64,000 bases of DNA from Citrobacter sp. 18056 (GCA_902706235.1 CACSJR010000009.1:124001-188000), one strand, 5' to 3'. Shown: positions 1 to 10,149, numbered from the stretch's first letter. A program made the numbers and translations. Notes: generated from the letters alone by a model not told the origin.

Positions 1-222
1 CCATTGACACCCCCTGACAGGCTGTTATTCTCCGCAGCCAGACTTGTCCCACCACACTGATTTACAGAAATTGTTTTACAAAAATGGCGATGCAATCATG
101 GCCATTGGGTGGGATGATAGCGCGCCGGTACTGTCCGGCAGGCGACATTTGTCCGAATTCGTCCTGGTTTCAGGTATACTTACGGGCTGTTTATATTTTT
201 CATCACCTGACCAGGGGGAAAC
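1..222. other. Upstream region of rsfS, no gene recognised
   Basis: No recognisable protein is encoded here. Short open frames that cross the region do not resemble the nadD or cobC genes that precede rsfS in E. coli. A TATACT hexamer at 175–180 could be a -10 element, but the best -35-like sequence (149–154, TTGTCC) is 20 bases away, so the promoter call is weak. An AGGGGGAA ribosome-binding site lies just before the rsfS start. Confidence 0.4.
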
Positions 223-540
223 TTGCAAGGTAAAGAACTTCAGGATTTTGTCATCGACAAAATCGACGACCTTAAGGGCCAGGACATCATCACTATCGAT
301 GTTCACGGCAAATCCAGTATCACCGACTGCATGATCATCTGCACCGGTACGTCCACCCGCCATGTGGTGTCCATTGCCGATCACGTTGTCCAGGAATCTC
401 GCGCAGCAGGTTTGTACCCGCTGGGTGTAGAAGGCGAAAATGTCGCTGACTGGGTTGTGGTTGATCTCGGCGAAGTGATTGTTCACGTTATGCAGGAAGA
501 AAGCCGTCGCCTGTATGAACTGGAAAAACTCTGGGGTTAA
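223..540 (+). CDS. rsfS: Ribosomal silencing factor RsfS
   Basis: This 105-residue protein binds ribosomal protein uL14 on the 50S subunit, blocks subunit joining and lowers translation when nutrients run out. The sequence is nearly collinear with E. coli RsfS over its whole length, including the [16 protein letters not shown] stretch and the C-terminal [14 protein letters not shown]. The start codon is TTG, as in E. coli, placed behind a strong AGGGGGAA ribosome-binding site. It is followed after three bases by rlmH, and the two are surely co-translated. Assignment is by conserved sequence and by gene order (rsfS–rlmH–mrdA–mrdB). Confidence 0.95.
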   Translation: MQGKELQDFVIDKIDDLKGQDIITIDVHGKSSITDCMIICTGTSTRHVVSIADHVVQESRAAGLYPLGVEGENVADWVVVDLGEVIVHVMQEESRRLYELEKLWG

Positions 541-543
541 TGC

Positions 544-1011
544 GTGAAGCTGCAGCTCATTGCCGTGGGAACCAAAATGCCGGACTGGGTTCAGACCGGT
601 TTCACGGAATATCTGCGCCGCTTTCCCCGAGATATGCCGTTCGAACTGGTGGAAATTCCTGCTGGTAAACGCGGTAAGAATGCCGATATCGCTCGCATTC
701 TGGAGAAAGAAGGTGAATTGATGCTGGCTGCGGCCGGCAAAAATCGCATTGTCACGCTGGATATCCCCGGAAAACCGTGGGATACACCGCAGCTGGCCCA
801 TGAGCTTGAGCGCTGGAAACAGGATGCGCGTGACGTCAGTCTGCTGATCGGTGGCCCGGAGGGGTTATCCCCTGCCTGTAAAGCTGCCGCAGAACAAAGT
901 TGGTCGCTCTCCTCGCTCACTCTCCCTCACCCGTTGGTACGCGTGCTGGTTGCAGAAAGCCTTTATCGGGCGTGGAGTATTACCACCAACCACCCTTACC
1001 ACCGCGAGTAA
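544..1011 (+). CDS. rlmH: 23S rRNA pseudouridine1915 N3-methyltransferase RlmH
   Basis: SPOUT-class methyltransferase of 155 residues that methylates pseudouridine 1915 in helix 69 of 23S rRNA on assembled 70S ribosomes. The glycine-rich SAM-binding segment LLIGGPEG (about residues 100–107) and the C-terminal [20 protein letters not shown] knot region are both present. The start is GTG, three bases after the rsfS stop. Length and sequence match the E. coli enzyme. It ends 27 bases before mrdA, so it probably belongs to the same transcription unit as the cell-elongation genes. Confidence 0.95.
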   Translation: MKLQLIAVGTKMPDWVQTGFTEYLRRFPRDMPFELVEIPAGKRGKNADIARILEKEGELMLAAAGKNRIVTLDIPGKPWDTPQLAHELERWKQDARDVSLLIGGPEGLSPACKAAAEQSWSLSSLTLPHPLVRVLVAESLYRAWSITTNHPYHRE

Positions 1012-1038
1012 TGATGACCAGGTTAGATTAAGCAGCGG

Positions 1039-2940
1039 ATGAAATTACAGAATTCTTTTCGCGACTACACGGCTGAGTCCGCGCTGTTTGTGCGCCGGGC
1101 GGTAATCGCATTTTTGGGCATTTTAGCGCTCAGCGGCGTGCTGGTTGTTAACCTCTATAATCTGCAGATTGTCCGCTTTACAGACTACCAGACCCGCTCC
1201 AACGAAAACCGCATCAAGCTGGTGCCAATCCCACCGAGCCGCGGCATTATCTATGACCGCAACGGCACTCCGCTGGCGTTGAACCGCACCATTTATCAGT
1301 TAGAACTGATGCCAGAAAAGGTCGATAACCTCCAGCAAACGTTGAACGATCTGCGAAGCGTGATCGACCTTACCGACGACGATATCGTCAACTTCAAGAA
1401 AGAGCGCGCCCGCTCTCACCGTTTCACCTCCATTCCGGTGAAAGTTAACCTGACAGAAGTTCAGGTCGCCCGTTTTGCGGTGAATCAGTACCGTTTCCCA
1501 GGCGTGGAAGTGAAAGGCTATAAGCGTCGCTACTATCCTTACGGCTCCGCGCTGACGCATGTGATCGGCTACGTCTCAAAAATCAATGACAAAGACGTTG
1601 AACGCCTCGATAAAGAAGGCAAAATCGCCAACTACGCCGCGACCCACGATATCGGTAAGCTGGGCATTGAGCGCTATTACGAAGACGTGCTGCATGGACA
1701 GACCGGTTACGAAGAGGTTGAAGTTAACAACCGCGGCCGCGTTATCCGTCAGCTGAAAGAAGTCTCGCCAACCGCCGGACATGATATCCATCTGACGCTG
1801 GACCTGCAGTTACAGCAGTATATTGAAACCCTGTTGGCGGGCAGCCGTGCAGCTGTAGTGGTCACCGATCCTCGCTCTGGCGGCATCCTCGCGCTGGTTT
1901 CAATGCCAAGCTATGATCCGAACCTTTTTGTGGACGGCATCTCCAGCAAAGATTATTCCGGTCTGTTGAACGACCCGAATACGCCACTGGTTAACCGCGC
2001 CACGCAGGGTGTTTATCCTCCCGCGTCAACGGTAAAACCGTACGTGGCAGTCTCCGCATTGACGGCTGGCGTGATCACCCGCAATACCGGCCTGTTTGAC
2101 CCGGGCTGGTGGCAGCTGCCAGGCTCTGACAAACGCTATCGTGACTGGAAAAGATGGGGCCACGGCCACCTGAACGTCACCAAAGCGCTGGAAGAATCTG
2201 CGGATACCTTCTTCTATCAGGTCGCCTATGACATGGGCATCGACCGCCTTTCAGAGTGGATGGGCAAGTTTGGCTACGGCCACTACACCGGAATCGATCT
2301 CTCCGAAGAGCGCTCCGGCAACATGCCAACCCGTGAATGGAAACTGAAACGCTTTAAGAAACCGTGGTACCAGGGTGACACCATTCCGGTCGGGATTGGC
2401 CAGGGCTACTGGACGGCCACGCCGATTCAGATGAGCAAAGCGTTGATGATCCTGATTAACGACGGCGTTGTGAAAGTGCCTCACCTGCTGATGAGCACCG
2501 CTGAAAATGGGAAACAGGTACCCTGGGATCAGCCTCACGAAGCCCCGGTTGGCGACGTGCACTCTGGCTTCTGGGAAATTGCCAAAGACGGGATGTACGG
2601 CGTGGCCAACCGTCCAAACGGCACCGCGCATAAATACTTTGCGGGCGCACCGTATAAAGTCGCCGCGAAATCCGGTACTGCTCAGGTCTTTGGTCTGAAA
2701 GCCAACGAAACCTATAACGCCCACCGCATTGCGGAACGTCTGCGTGACCACAAACTGATGACCGCGTTTGCGCCATATGACAATCCGAGAGTGGCGGTAG
2801 CGATAATCCTCGAAAACGGCGGCGCAGGCCCTGCAGTCGGGACACTCATGCGTCAAATTCTCGACCACATTATGCTCGGTGATAACAACACCGTACTGCC
2901 GGCAGAAAACCCGGCAGCCGCAGCCGCGGAGGACCAATAA
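1039..2940 (+). CDS. mrdA: Penicillin-binding protein 2, peptidoglycan transpeptidase
   Basis: Elongasome-specific class B penicillin-binding protein (633 residues) that cross-links new glycan strands made by RodA during rod-shaped growth; it is the target of mecillinam. One N-terminal membrane anchor (about 20–42) is followed by the pedestal domain. The transpeptidase domain holds all three active-site motifs: S330-T-V-K333 with the nucleophile Ser330, S387-A-D389, and K544-S-G-T547. It overlaps nothing and is followed after two bases by mrdB, the usual coupled pair. Nothing unusual is visible. Confidence 0.97.
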   Translation: MKLQNSFRDYTAESALFVRRAVIAFLGILALSGVLVVNLYNLQIVRFTDYQTRSNENRIKLVPIPPSRGIIYDRNGTPLALNRTIYQLELMPEKVDNLQQTLNDLRSVIDLTDDDIVNFKKERARSHRFTSIPVKVNLTEVQVARFAVNQYRFPGVEVKGYKRRYYPYGSALTHVIGYVSKINDKDVERLDKEGKIANYAATHDIGKLGIERYYEDVLHGQTGYEEVEVNNRGRVIRQLKEVSPTAGHDIHLTLDLQLQQYIETLLAGSRAAVVVTDPRSGGILALVSMPSYDPNLFVDGISSKDYSGLLNDPNTPLVNRATQGVYPPASTVKPYVAVSALTAGVITRNTGLFDPGWWQLPGSDKRYRDWKRWGHGHLNVTKALEESADTFFYQVAYDMGIDRLSEWMGKFGYGHYTGIDLSEERSGNMPTREWKLKRFKKPWYQGDTIPVGIGQGYWTATPIQMSKALMILINDGVVKVPHLLMSTAENGKQVPWDQPHEAPVGDVHSGFWEIAKDGMYGVANRPNGTAHKYFAGAPYKVAAKSGTAQVFGLKANETYNAHRIAERLRDHKLMTAFAPYDNPRVAVAIILENGGAGPAVGTLMRQILDHIMLGDNNTVLPAENPAAAAAEDQ

Positions 2941-2942
2941 CA

Positions 2943-4055
2943 ATGACGGATAATCCGAACAAACGATCGATGTGGGACAAAATCCACCTTGACCCGACCA
3001 TGCTGCTTATCCTGCTGGCGCTGTTGACCTACAGTGCGCTGGTTATCTGGAGTGCCAGCGGCCAGGATATGGGCATGATGGAACGTAAAATCGGCCAGAT
3101 TGCGATGGGTGTCGTGATCATGGTGGTAATGGCGCAAATTCCGCCACGTGTTTACGAAGGCTGGGCCCCATGGCTCTATATCTTCTGTATTGTTCTGCTG
3201 GTCGCGGTGGACGCCTTCGGGGCTATCTCTAAAGGGGCTCAGCGCTGGCTGGATTTAGGCGTTGTCCGTTTTCAGCCCTCAGAGATTGCGAAAATCGCCG
3301 TACCACTGATGGTGGCTCGCTTCATTAACCGTGACGTCTGCCCGCCTACGCTCAAAAATACCGCCATTGCGCTGATACTGATTTTCCTGCCAACACTGCT
3401 GGTTGCCGCACAGCCGGACCTCGGCACCTCGATTCTGATTGCGCTGTCTGGCCTGTTCGTTCTGTTCCTGGCGGGTCTGAGCTGGCGTCTGATTGGCGTC
3501 GCCGTGCTGATGGTCGCCGCCTTCATACCGATCCTCTGGTTCTTCCTGATGCACGACTATCAACGCCAGCGCGTGATGATGCTGCTCGACCCGGAAACCG
3601 ATCCGCTGGGTGCGGGCTACCACATTATTCAGTCTAAAATTGCCATAGGCTCCGGCGGCCTGCGCGGTAAAGGTTGGCTGCACGGCACCCAGTCACAGCT
3701 GGAGTTCTTGCCCGAGCGCCATACTGACTTTATCTTCGCGGTACTGGCAGAAGAACTGGGCCTGATAGGCTTCCTGGTATTGTTGGCACTCTACGTCCTG
3801 CTGATCATGCGCGGATTGTGGATTGCCGCCCAGGCGCAAACCACTTTCGGCCGCGTCATGGCCGGTGGCTTAATGTTGATTTTATTCGTTTATGTCTTCG
3901 TAAATATTGGTATGGTGAGTGGGATCCTGCCGGTAGTTGGCGTACCGTTGCCGCTAGTCAGCTATGGGGGCTCTGCTCTGATCGTACTGATGGCCGGGTT
4001 TGGTATCGTCATGTCGATACACACCCACAGAAAAATGTTGTCGAAAAGCGTATAA
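2943..4055 (+). CDS. mrdB: Peptidoglycan glycosyltransferase RodA
   Basis: SEDS-family polytopic membrane protein (370 residues, about ten hydrophobic segments) that polymerises lipid II into glycan strands and works as a complex with PBP2. The conserved stretch [12 protein letters not shown], the loop with [19 protein letters not shown] and the C-terminal [15 protein letters not shown] are all visible and typical of RodA. The ATG lies two bases after the mrdA stop. The C-terminal coding sequence ends 16 bases before rlpA, whose ribosome-binding site lies in that gap. Confidence 0.97.
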   Translation: MTDNPNKRSMWDKIHLDPTMLLILLALLTYSALVIWSASGQDMGMMERKIGQIAMGVVIMVVMAQIPPRVYEGWAPWLYIFCIVLLVAVDAFGAISKGAQRWLDLGVVRFQPSEIAKIAVPLMVARFINRDVCPPTLKNTAIALILIFLPTLLVAAQPDLGTSILIALSGLFVLFLAGLSWRLIGVAVLMVAAFIPILWFFLMHDYQRQRVMMLLDPETDPLGAGYHIIQSKIAIGSGGLRGKGWLHGTQSQLEFLPERHTDFIFAVLAEELGLIGFLVLLALYVLLIMRGLWIAAQAQTTFGRVMAGGLMLILFVYVFVNIGMVSGILPVVGVPLPLVSYGGSALIVLMAGFGIVMSIHTHRKMLSKSV

Positions 4056-4071
4056 GAAGGGGTGCGCAAAG

Positions 4072-5229
4072 ATGCGTAAACAATGGCTTGGGATCTGCAT
4101 CGCAGCTGGCTTACTGGCAGCGTGTTCGAGTGATGATGGGCAGCAACAGCAGACCGTCACCGCACCGACACCGGCGGTCTGTAATGGTCCTGTTGTAGAA
4201 ATAAGTGGTGCTGACCCGCGCTTTGAACCCCTGAATCCGTCAGTGAATCAGGACTATCAGCGTGACGGGAAGAATTTCAAAATTGTGCTGGATCCGTCGA
4301 ACTTTAGTCAGGTGGGTCTGGCCGCAATTTATGACGCCGAGCCAGGCAGTAACCTTACCGCGTCAGGCGAACCCTTTGATGCCACGCAGCTGACCGCCGC
4401 ACATCCAACGCTGCCGGTGCCGAGCTATGCGCGAATCACCAACCTGGCGAATGGCCGCATGCTTATCGTGCGCATAAACGATCGTGGCCCTTACGGCAAC
4501 GATCGTGTGATCTCCCTTTCTCGCGCCGCCGCCGATCGCCTGAATACGTCGAACAATACCAAAGTGCGGATTGACCCGATTATCGTGGCACAGGACGGAA
4601 CGATGTCCGGCCCGGGTACCGCCTGTACCACCATTGCGAAACAAACTTACGCCCTGCCCGCTCGCCCGGATTTGAATGGCGGCATGGGAAGCGTATCGTC
4701 AACGCCGCAGGATGCGACGCCGCAAAGCGACGTGCGTGCCATCAGTAATGACACGCTGAAACCGGAAGACGCCACCGGTGCACCGGTTAACAGCAGTGGC
4801 TTCCTTGGCGCACCGACCACGCTGAACAACGGTGTACTGGAAAGCAGCGCGCCGGCGGCACAGCCTGCCGCTCAGCCGGCAGTCCAGTCGACCGCTGTGC
4901 AACCGGCGCCGACACAAAGCGCCCCGGTGACGGCACCGGGTTCCACTCAGGGAAGCGTTGCGCCAACCGCTGCACCTGCAGCCGCAGCCTCTACGGCCGC
5001 CAGCGGCAGCTATGTGGTTCAGGTCGGTGCAGTGAGTGACCAGGCCCGTGCGCAGCAATATCAGCAGCGTCTGAGCCAGCAGTTTTCTGTGCCCGGTCGC
5101 GTCATGCAGAACGGCGCCGTCTGGCGTATTCAGTTAGGGCCGTTCAGCAACAAGACCGAAGCCAGCACCGTACAACAGCGCCTGCAAAGCGAGGCGCAAT
5201 TACAGTCATTTATTACTCGCGCCAACTAA
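4072..5229 (+). CDS. rlpA: Endolytic peptidoglycan transglycosylase RlpA (outer-membrane lipoprotein)
   Basis: Septal lipoprotein of 385 residues. The ATG at 4072 is preferred over an in-frame one 24 codons upstream inside mrdB, because it gives a proper signal peptide ending in the lipobox L-A-A-C18 and has AGAAGG in front. The double-psi beta-barrel domain follows (about residues 75–165, with RITNLANGRMLIVRINDRGP and DRVISLSRAAA). Next comes a long Ala/Pro/Gln/Ser-rich linker, then a C-terminal SPOR domain (about 308–385, SYVVQVGAVSD…VWRIQLGPFSN) that binds denuded glycan at the division septum. In Pseudomonas the family cleaves naked glycan; enzymatic activity of enterobacterial RlpA is less certain. 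Confidence 0.93.
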   Translation: MRKQWLGICIAAGLLAACSSDDGQQQQTVTAPTPAVCNGPVVEISGADPRFEPLNPSVNQDYQRDGKNFKIVLDPSNFSQVGLAAIYDAEPGSNLTASGEPFDATQLTAAHPTLPVPSYARITNLANGRMLIVRINDRGPYGNDRVISLSRAAADRLNTSNNTKVRIDPIIVAQDGTMSGPGTACTTIAKQTYALPARPDLNGGMGSVSSTPQDATPQSDVRAISNDTLKPEDATGAPVNSSGFLGAPTTLNNGVLESSAPAAQPAAQPAVQSTAVQPAPTQSAPVTAPGSTQGSVAPTAAPAAAASTAASGSYVVQVGAVSDQARAQQYQQRLSQQFSVPGRVMQNGAVWRIQLGPFSNKTEASTVQQRLQSEAQLQSFITRAN

Positions 5230-5238
5230 AACAGGACA

Positions 5239-5301
5239 GGCATCCTCCGCGCACTGCGTATGTTAAAACCATTAACACTCTCATACGCATTGCTGGATGC
5301 C
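5239..5301. other. Two-tier inverted repeat between rlpA and dacA
   Basis: Two nested pairs of perfect arms face each other: GGCATCC (5239–5245) with GGATGCC (5295–5301), and TGCGTATG (5255–5262) with CATACGCA (5282–5289). A single-stranded transcript would fold into a long interrupted stem. No run of T follows directly, so it may act as a 3' stabiliser for the rlpA message or as a weak terminator before the separate dacA promoter. Confidence 0.6.
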
Positions 5302-5316
5302 GGGCTCCCTTGCATT

Positions 5317-5325
5317 TGCTATAGT
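5317..5325 (+). promoter_or_regulatory. Extended -10 promoter for dacA
   Basis: TGCTATAGT is a TGn-extended -10 element located 44 bases before the dacA ATG. No good -35 is visible, which is normal for extended -10 promoters. This would give dacA its own start separate from the mrd–rlpA message. Confidence 0.5.
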
Positions 5326-5368
5326 TAGGCACTTTTTTTAACTCATCACGGATGTCGTTGTTCTGACC

Positions 5369-6568
5369 ATGAAGACCTCTTTTTCTGCTCGTTTACTTAT
5401 CACGGCTCTGTCCGTCGCGGCACTGACCTCCGCAGCCCACGCTGATGACCTGAACATCAAAACCATGATCCCAGGCGTTCCGCAGATCGATGCGGAATCC
5501 TACATTCTGATCGACTACAACTCAGGCAAAGTCCTGGCCGAGCAGAACGCTGACGAACGCCGTGACCCAGCAAGTCTGACCAAAATGATGACCAGCTACG
5601 TCATCGGTCAGGCAATGAAAGCGGGTAAATTCAAAGAATCTGACCTGGTCACTGTTGGTACCGACGCATGGGCCACCGGTAACCCCGTCTTCAAAGGTTC
5701 ATCCCTGATGTTCCTGAAACCAGGCATGCAGGTCCCCGTTTCTCAGCTGATTCGCGGGATTAACCTGCAGTCCGGTAACGACGCCTGTGTGGCAATGGCC
5801 GACTACGTCGCCGGCAGCCAGGATGCCTTCGTTGGCCTGATGAACAGCTATGTTAATGCCCTGGGCCTGAAAAACTCCCACTTCCAGACCGTTCACGGCC
5901 TGGACGCAGATGGTCAGTACAGCTCCGCGCGCGATATGGCGATGATTGGTCAGTCGCTGATCCGCGACGTGCCAAACGAATACACCATCTACAAAGAGAA
6001 AGAATTCACCTTCAACGGCATCCGCCAGATGAACCGTAACGGTTTACTGTGGGACAACAGCCTGCAGGTCGACGGCATCAAAACCGGCCATACTGACAAA
6101 GCGGGCTACAACCTCGTGGCATCGGCAACCGAAGGACAGATGCGTCTGATCTCTGCGGTAATGGGCGGTCGTACTTATAAAGGCCGTGAAACCGAGAGCA
6201 AAAAGCTGCTGACCTGGGGCTTCCGCTTCTTCGAAACCGTGAATCCCCTGAAAGCAGGTAAAGAGTTTGCGTCTGAGCCAGCCTGGTTTGGTGACAACGA
6301 TCGCGCCTCCCTTGGTGTAGATAAAGACGTATACCTGACGATTCCACGTGGTCGCATGAAAGACCTGAAAGCCAGCTACACGTTGAACAACGTGGAACTG
6401 CACGCCCCACTGCAGAAAAACCAGGTTGTCGGCACCATTAACTTCCAGCTCGATGGTAAAACTATCGAACAGCGTCCACTGGTGGTGCTGCAAGAAATTC
6501 CTGAAGGTAACTTCTTCGGTAAGATCATTGATTACATTAAATTAATGTTCCACCACTGGTTTGGTTAA
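5369..6568 (+). CDS. dacA: D-alanyl-D-alanine carboxypeptidase PBP5
   Basis: Major periplasmic DD-carboxypeptidase (399 residues) that trims the terminal D-Ala from pentapeptides and so limits cross-linking and keeps cell shape. A signal peptide ends at about AHA|DD. The penicillin-binding motifs are S69-L-T-K72 (nucleophile Ser69), S135-G-N137 and K238-T-G240. The beta-rich C-terminal domain ends in an amphipathic helix ([16 protein letters not shown]) that anchors the protein to the outer face of the inner membrane. Full length compared with E. coli PBP5. It is followed by a strong terminator. Confidence 0.97.
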   Translation: MKTSFSARLLITALSVAALTSAAHADDLNIKTMIPGVPQIDAESYILIDYNSGKVLAEQNADERRDPASLTKMMTSYVIGQAMKAGKFKESDLVTVGTDAWATGNPVFKGSSLMFLKPGMQVPVSQLIRGINLQSGNDACVAMADYVAGSQDAFVGLMNSYVNALGLKNSHFQTVHGLDADGQYSSARDMAMIGQSLIRDVPNEYTIYKEKEFTFNGIRQMNRNGLLWDNSLQVDGIKTGHTDKAGYNLVASATEGQMRLISAVMGGRTYKGRETESKKLLTWGFRFFETVNPLKAGKEFASEPAWFGDNDRASLGVDKDVYLTIPRGRMKDLKASYTLNNVELHAPLQKNQVVGTINFQLDGKTIEQRPLVVLQEIPEGNFFGKIIDYIKLMFHHWFG

Positions 6569-6621
6569 AAATTACACACTTGAAAGTGTGATTTCCATCC
6601 CCATATACTTAGCATGACAAT

Positions 6622-6658
6622 AACTGCTCCCGTGCCCTGCGCGGGAGCAGTTCTTTTT
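6622..6658 (+). terminator. Rho-independent terminator after dacA
   Basis: An 11-bp stem pairs AACTGCTCCCG (6622–6632) with CGGGAGCAGTT (6642–6652) and is followed by TCTTTTT. It separates dacA from ybeD. Confidence 0.85.
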
Positions 6659-6675
6659 AAACCACCGGAGCTGAC

Positions 6676-6939
6676 ATGAAAACCAAACTTAACGAACTGC
6701 TTGAATTCCCTACTTCATTTACCTACAAGGTAATGGGTCTGGCGAAGCCTGAGCTGGTTGACCAGGTGGTGGAAGTGGTGCAGCGCCATGCGCCAGGTGA
6801 TTACTCTCCGCAGGTAAAACCGAGCAGCAAAGGCAACTACCACTCGGTGTCCATCACCATTAACGCCACCCACATCGAGCAGGTCGAAACCCTGTACGAA
6901 GAGCTGGGGAATATCGAAATCGTTCGTATGGTGCTGTAA
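6676..6939 (+). CDS. ybeD: YbeD family protein (DUF493), lipoate-locus regulator-like
   Basis: Small protein of 87 residues with an ACT-like ferredoxin fold in the family's known structure. It is invariably found between dacA and lipB in enterobacteria. The sequence here ([27 protein letters not shown]… and the C-terminal [13 protein letters not shown]) is close to E. coli YbeD. No catalytic residues can be named. The position next to lipB suggests a role in lipoate or amino-acid-sensing control, but this is inference. It has a clear ribosome-binding site (CCGGAG) and its own terminator. Confidence 0.9.
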   Translation: MKTKLNELLEFPTSFTYKVMGLAKPELVDQVVEVVQRHAPGDYSPQVKPSSKGNYHSVSITINATHIEQVETLYEELGNIEIVRMVL

Positions 6940-6944
6940 CCCTG

Positions 6945-6971
6945 TTGCCCGGAGCTGTCCGGGCAATTCCT
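6945..6971 (+). terminator. Terminator after ybeD
   Basis: A perfect 9-bp stem, TTGCCCGGA (6945–6953) with TCCGGGCAA (6958–6966), has a GCTG loop and is followed by the pyrimidine-rich TTCCTTTCT. Confidence 0.75.
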
Positions 6972-6982
6972 TTCTCGCGCTG

Positions 6983-6991
6983 TGATATACT
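6983..6991 (+). promoter_or_regulatory. Extended -10 promoter for lipB
   Basis: TGATATACT is a near-perfect extended -10 element placed 37 bases before the proposed lipB start and just downstream of the ybeD terminator. A -35 is not obvious. Confidence 0.6.
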
Positions 6992-7028
6992 CTTCGCCCA
7001 TGTTTTCCCGTCCCGCGGAGATGTCGTT

Positions 7029-7670
7029 TTGGATCTGAACACCCTCCTCGTCCGCCAGCTTGGCGTACAACCCTATGAGCCTGTTTCTCAGGCGATGCAT
7101 GACTTTACCGACCGCCGTGATGAAACTACCCCAGACGAAATCTGGTTGGTTGAGCATCAACCTGTCTTTACGCAGGGTCAGGCTGGCAAAGCGGAGCATG
7201 TGCTGGTTCCCGGTGACATTCCGGTCGTTCAGAGCGATCGCGGTGGTCAGGTGACCTATCACGGACCCGGCCAGCAGGTGATGTACGTCCTGTTAGATTT
7301 AAAACGCCGTAAGCTTGGGGTGCGTGAGCTGGTAACGCTGTTGGAACAGACGGTGGTCAACACGCTGGCTGAATTTGGAATCGAGTCGCATCCGCGTGCC
7401 GATGCACCCGGGGTATATGTCGGTGAGCAGAAAATTTGTTCGCTGGGGTTACGCATCCGAAAAGGCTGTTCATTTCACGGGTTGGCGCTGAATGTCGCCA
7501 TGGATTTATCGCCCTTTTTACGCATTAACCCTTGCGGTTATGCGGGGATGGAAATGACGCAAATGCAGCAATGGTATGCAGAGGCAAAACCGGAAAATAT
7601 TTCCCCCGTTTTGGTGTCGAAATTTTTAGCACTGCTAAACAATCCACCCCATAAATATATTGCTGCTTAA
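7029..7670 (+). CDS. lipB: Octanoyl-[acyl-carrier-protein] transferase LipB
   Basis: Transfers octanoate from octanoyl-ACP to the lipoyl domains of pyruvate and 2-oxoglutarate dehydrogenases and GcvH, the first step of endogenous lipoylation. The TTG at 7029 gives 213 residues, the family length, and sits behind GCGGAG; a longer frame from 6945 would cross the promoter and is rejected. Conserved segments include [44 protein letters not shown] with the catalytic Lys, and [15 protein letters not shown] with the nucleophilic Cys. It works with lipA downstream. Confidence 0.93.
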   Translation: MDLNTLLVRQLGVQPYEPVSQAMHDFTDRRDETTPDEIWLVEHQPVFTQGQAGKAEHVLVPGDIPVVQSDRGGQVTYHGPGQQVMYVLLDLKRRKLGVRELVTLLEQTVVNTLAEFGIESHPRADAPGVYVGEQKICSLGLRIRKGCSFHGLALNVAMDLSPFLRINPCGYAGMEMTQMQQWYAEAKPENISPVLVSKFLALLNNPPHKYIAA

Positions 7671-7970
7671 TATATTATCCACTTGGGCCTGATATTTTGT
7701 CGGGTCCAGGGCTCTTTCGCCTCGTTTTCCTTTACATTATTCACAACTTTCTATATTTTTTCTGCGCTCGAAGGAAAAAACTTCGTCGCATACAAAAATT
7801 TACGTTAACACACCACCAAAAACACGAGGCGGCTCCGCAGTTCGAGATCTAACTCATTGTTCAAAATGAAGTAAATCCTGTCTCCGCGTAAAAGTGCCTC
7901 TCAAAAGCATAATAACAATAAATATTTTTTCAACTATCATTCATATTGTGAATGAATACGGAGCACAAGT
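7671..7970. other. lipB–ybeF intergenic region
   Basis: This 300-base AT-rich stretch holds no credible gene. A weak hairpin (GGGCCTGA near 7686 with TCGGGTCC) may end lipB transcription, and a 7-bp-arm palindrome lies just before ybeF (listed separately). The rest shows no repeat or RNA structure that I recognise. Confidence 0.4.
7937..7955. promoter_or_regulatory. Palindrome upstream of ybeF
   Basis: TCATTCA–TATTG–TGAATGA is a perfect 7-5-7 inverted repeat ending 15 bases before the ybeF GTG. Its size fits a LysR-family recognition core, so autoregulation is possible. It could also be a chance AT-rich palindrome. Confidence 0.35.
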
Positions 7971-8924
7971 GTGGAATATAACGAAAAGCCGGAAAGCCGA
8001 ATAAATCCTCGCCTTGAGAGTGATACCCCGCAAATCTTCCGAACTCTGCGAAATATCGACCTCAATTTGCTGACGATTTTTGAGGCTGTATATGTGCATA
8101 AAGGCATCGTTAATGCTGCGAAAATTCTGAATCTCACTCCTTCCGCTATTAGCCAATCAATTCAGAAGTTGCGCACTATATTTCCTGACCCGCTTTTCAT
8201 CCGCAAAGGCCAGGGCGTAACCCCCACCGCCTACGCCACGCATTTGCACGAATATATCAGCCAGGGTCTGGAATCGATCCTTGGCGCATTAGATTTGACC
8301 GGCAGCTATGACAAACAGCGCACGATCACCATCGGTACTTCGCCGACGGTCGGAGCAGTGGTTATGCCCGCCATTTATCAAACCATCAAAGATAAATTCC
8401 CACAGCTGCTGCTGCGCAACATTCCGGTTACCGACGTTGGCCTTCAACTGAGCCAGTTCCAGACCGATTTGATTATCGACAGCAACCCGCACAGCACGCG
8501 GGCGTTAAGCCATCACGTACTTTATAGCGACAAAGTGGTACTGGTAGCTCGCGAAGGTCACCCGCTCCTGAAAATGCCGCCTGGCGTAGAATCGCTGAGC
8601 CGTTACGAATATACGTTGCTGATGATGGAAAGTGCCTCACACACAGAACTGCGTAAGCGCATGCATGAGATGTTCCCTGAGCGACACATCAGCTTCAGCA
8701 GTTACAACCTTGTGACCATTGCCGCGTTGATTGGCAGCAGCGATCTTGTCGGGTTAATGCCTGCGCGATTCTTCACGTTGTTCTCTCGTTGCTGGCCGCT
8801 TCGGGTTGTTGATTTCGCGCCGCTACGTGAAGAATCGGTCGAATTTTCACTGCATTACAATAAACTCAGCATGCGTGACCCGGTGCTACAAAGTGTTATC
8901 ACCGCTATTCGCCAGGCATTCTGA
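7971..8924 (+). CDS. ybeF: LysR-family transcriptional regulator YbeF
   Basis: 317-residue LysR regulator. The N-terminal winged helix (about 27–88: NLLTIFEAVYVHKGIVNAAK…TPSAISQSIQKLR) is followed by a LysR substrate-binding domain. The start is GTG, with GGAGC upstream. The DNA-binding half is very similar to E. coli YbeF while the effector domain is more diverged, especially around residues 190–220. The target genes and effector are unknown. It lies between lipB and lipA on the same strand, the conserved position of ybeF, but has no demonstrated link to lipoate metabolism. Confidence 0.92.
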   Translation: MEYNEKPESRINPRLESDTPQIFRTLRNIDLNLLTIFEAVYVHKGIVNAAKILNLTPSAISQSIQKLRTIFPDPLFIRKGQGVTPTAYATHLHEYISQGLESILGALDLTGSYDKQRTITIGTSPTVGAVVMPAIYQTIKDKFPQLLLRNIPVTDVGLQLSQFQTDLIIDSNPHSTRALSHHVLYSDKVVLVAREGHPLLKMPPGVESLSRYEYTLLMMESASHTELRKRMHEMFPERHISFSSYNLVTIAALIGSSDLVGLMPARFFTLFSRCWPLRVVDFAPLREESVEFSLHYNKLSMRDPVLQSVITAIRQAF

Positions 8925-9000
8925 GAGACGTAAAATCCGCCCCATTCTGCTGCTTTGCTCGTCAATAAGCACATAAAGCAACATCTGGTTTACAAATTGC

Positions 9001-9049
9001 CGGCTGGCAGGCTGCTTTATCACCCTGATTAATGCTATACTGCCAGCCG
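9001..9049. promoter_or_regulatory. Perfect inverted repeat around the lipA promoter
   Basis: CGGCTGGCAG (9001–9010) and CTGCCAGCCG (9040–9049) are exact 10-bp reverse complements 29 bases apart. The 3' arm overlaps the end of the -10 element, so most of the structure lies upstream of the transcript and is better explained as a protein-binding site than as an RNA hairpin. Confidence 0.5.
9033..9041 (+). promoter_or_regulatory. Extended -10 promoter for lipA
   Basis: TGCTATACT is a TGn-extended -10 element about 93 bases upstream of the lipA ATG, giving a leader of roughly 85 bases. Confidence 0.55.
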
Positions 9050-9133
9050 TCTAATTCAAAAATAGTTGATAAATACAACATTTCCTTGAATTGAAACGCT
9101 TTCTTCGTTACCCGCAACTGGAACACGCACGCT

Positions 9134-10099
9134 ATGAGTAAACCCATTGTGATGGAACGCGGTGTTAAGTACCGCGATGCCGATAAAATGGCCCTTATCC
9201 CGGTTAAAAATGTGGCTACCGAGCGCGAAGCGCTGCTGAGAAAACCGGAATGGATGAAAATCAAACTTCCGGCCGACTCGACCCGTATTCAGGGTATCAA
9301 GGCTGCGATGCGCAAAAATGGCCTGCACTCGGTGTGCGAAGAAGCCTCTTGCCCTAACCTCGCGGAATGTTTTAACCACGGAACGGCCACCTTTATGATC
9401 CTCGGTGCGATTTGCACCCGCCGTTGCCCGTTCTGCGACGTTGCTCATGGTCGCCCTGTTGCGCCGGACGCCAACGAACCGCAGAAGCTCGCACAGACCA
9501 TCGCCGACATGGGGCTGCGCTACGTGGTAATTACCTCCGTTGACCGTGACGATTTGCGCGACGGTGGTGCACAGCACTTTGCGGACTGCATCGACGCCAT
9601 TCGTGAGAAAAACCCAACCATCAAAATCGAAACCCTGGTCCCGGATTTCCGAGGACGTATGGATCGTGCGCTGGACATTCTCACCGCCACACCACCGGAT
9701 GTGTTCAACCACAACCTGGAAAACGTGCCGCGCGTGTACCGCCAGGTTCGTCCCGGCGCTGACTATAACTGGTCCCTGAAGCTACTGGAACGTTTTAAAG
9801 AAGCGCATCCTGAGATCCCAACCAAGTCAGGTCTGATGGTCGGTCTGGGTGAAACCAACGCCGAAATCATCGAAGTTATGCGCGACCTGCGTCGCCACGG
9901 CGTGACCATGCTGACTCTCGGTCAGTATCTGCAGCCAAGCCGTCACCACCTGCCGGTTCAGCGCTACGTCAGTCCGGATGAGTTCGAAGAGATGAAAGCT
10001 GAAGCACTGGCGATGGGCTTCACCCATGCCGCTTGTGGTCCTTTCGTGCGTTCTTCCTACCACGCCGATCTGCAAGCCAAAGGTCTTGAAGTTAAATAA
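9134..10099 (+). CDS. lipA: Lipoyl synthase LipA (radical SAM)
   Basis: Inserts two sulfur atoms into the octanoyl chain on lipoyl domains. It is 321 residues and nearly identical to E. coli LipA. The auxiliary cluster motif is C68-x4-C73-x5-C79; the radical SAM cluster motif is C94-x3-C98-x2-C101 (CTRRCPFC). The C-terminal RSSYHAD supplies the serine ligand of the auxiliary cluster, which is consumed as sulfur donor. It acts after LipB in the same pathway and ends in a strong terminator. Confidence 0.97.
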   Translation: MSKPIVMERGVKYRDADKMALIPVKNVATEREALLRKPEWMKIKLPADSTRIQGIKAAMRKNGLHSVCEEASCPNLAECFNHGTATFMILGAICTRRCPFCDVAHGRPVAPDANEPQKLAQTIADMGLRYVVITSVDRDDLRDGGAQHFADCIDAIREKNPTIKIETLVPDFRGRMDRALDILTATPPDVFNHNLENVPRVYRQVRPGADYNWSLKLLERFKEAHPEIPTKSGLMVGLGETNAEIIEVMRDLRRHGVTMLTLGQYLQPSRHHLPVQRYVSPDEFEEMKAEALAMGFTHAACGPFVRSSYHADLQAKGLEVK

Positions 10100-10119
10100 C
10101 CTTTGCCGCTGAGCACACA

Positions 10120-10149
10120 GGCCGCCGCGTTATCGCCGCGGCCTTTTTA
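10120..10149 (+). terminator. Terminator after lipA
   Basis: A GC-rich stem (10120–10129 with 10134–10143, one mismatch, TTAT loop) is followed by TTTTTA. Confidence 0.85.

Noticed and set aside
76-801. 241-codon minus-strand frame over rsfS and rlmH
   Set aside because: Antisense to two certain genes, with no domain or initiation signal.
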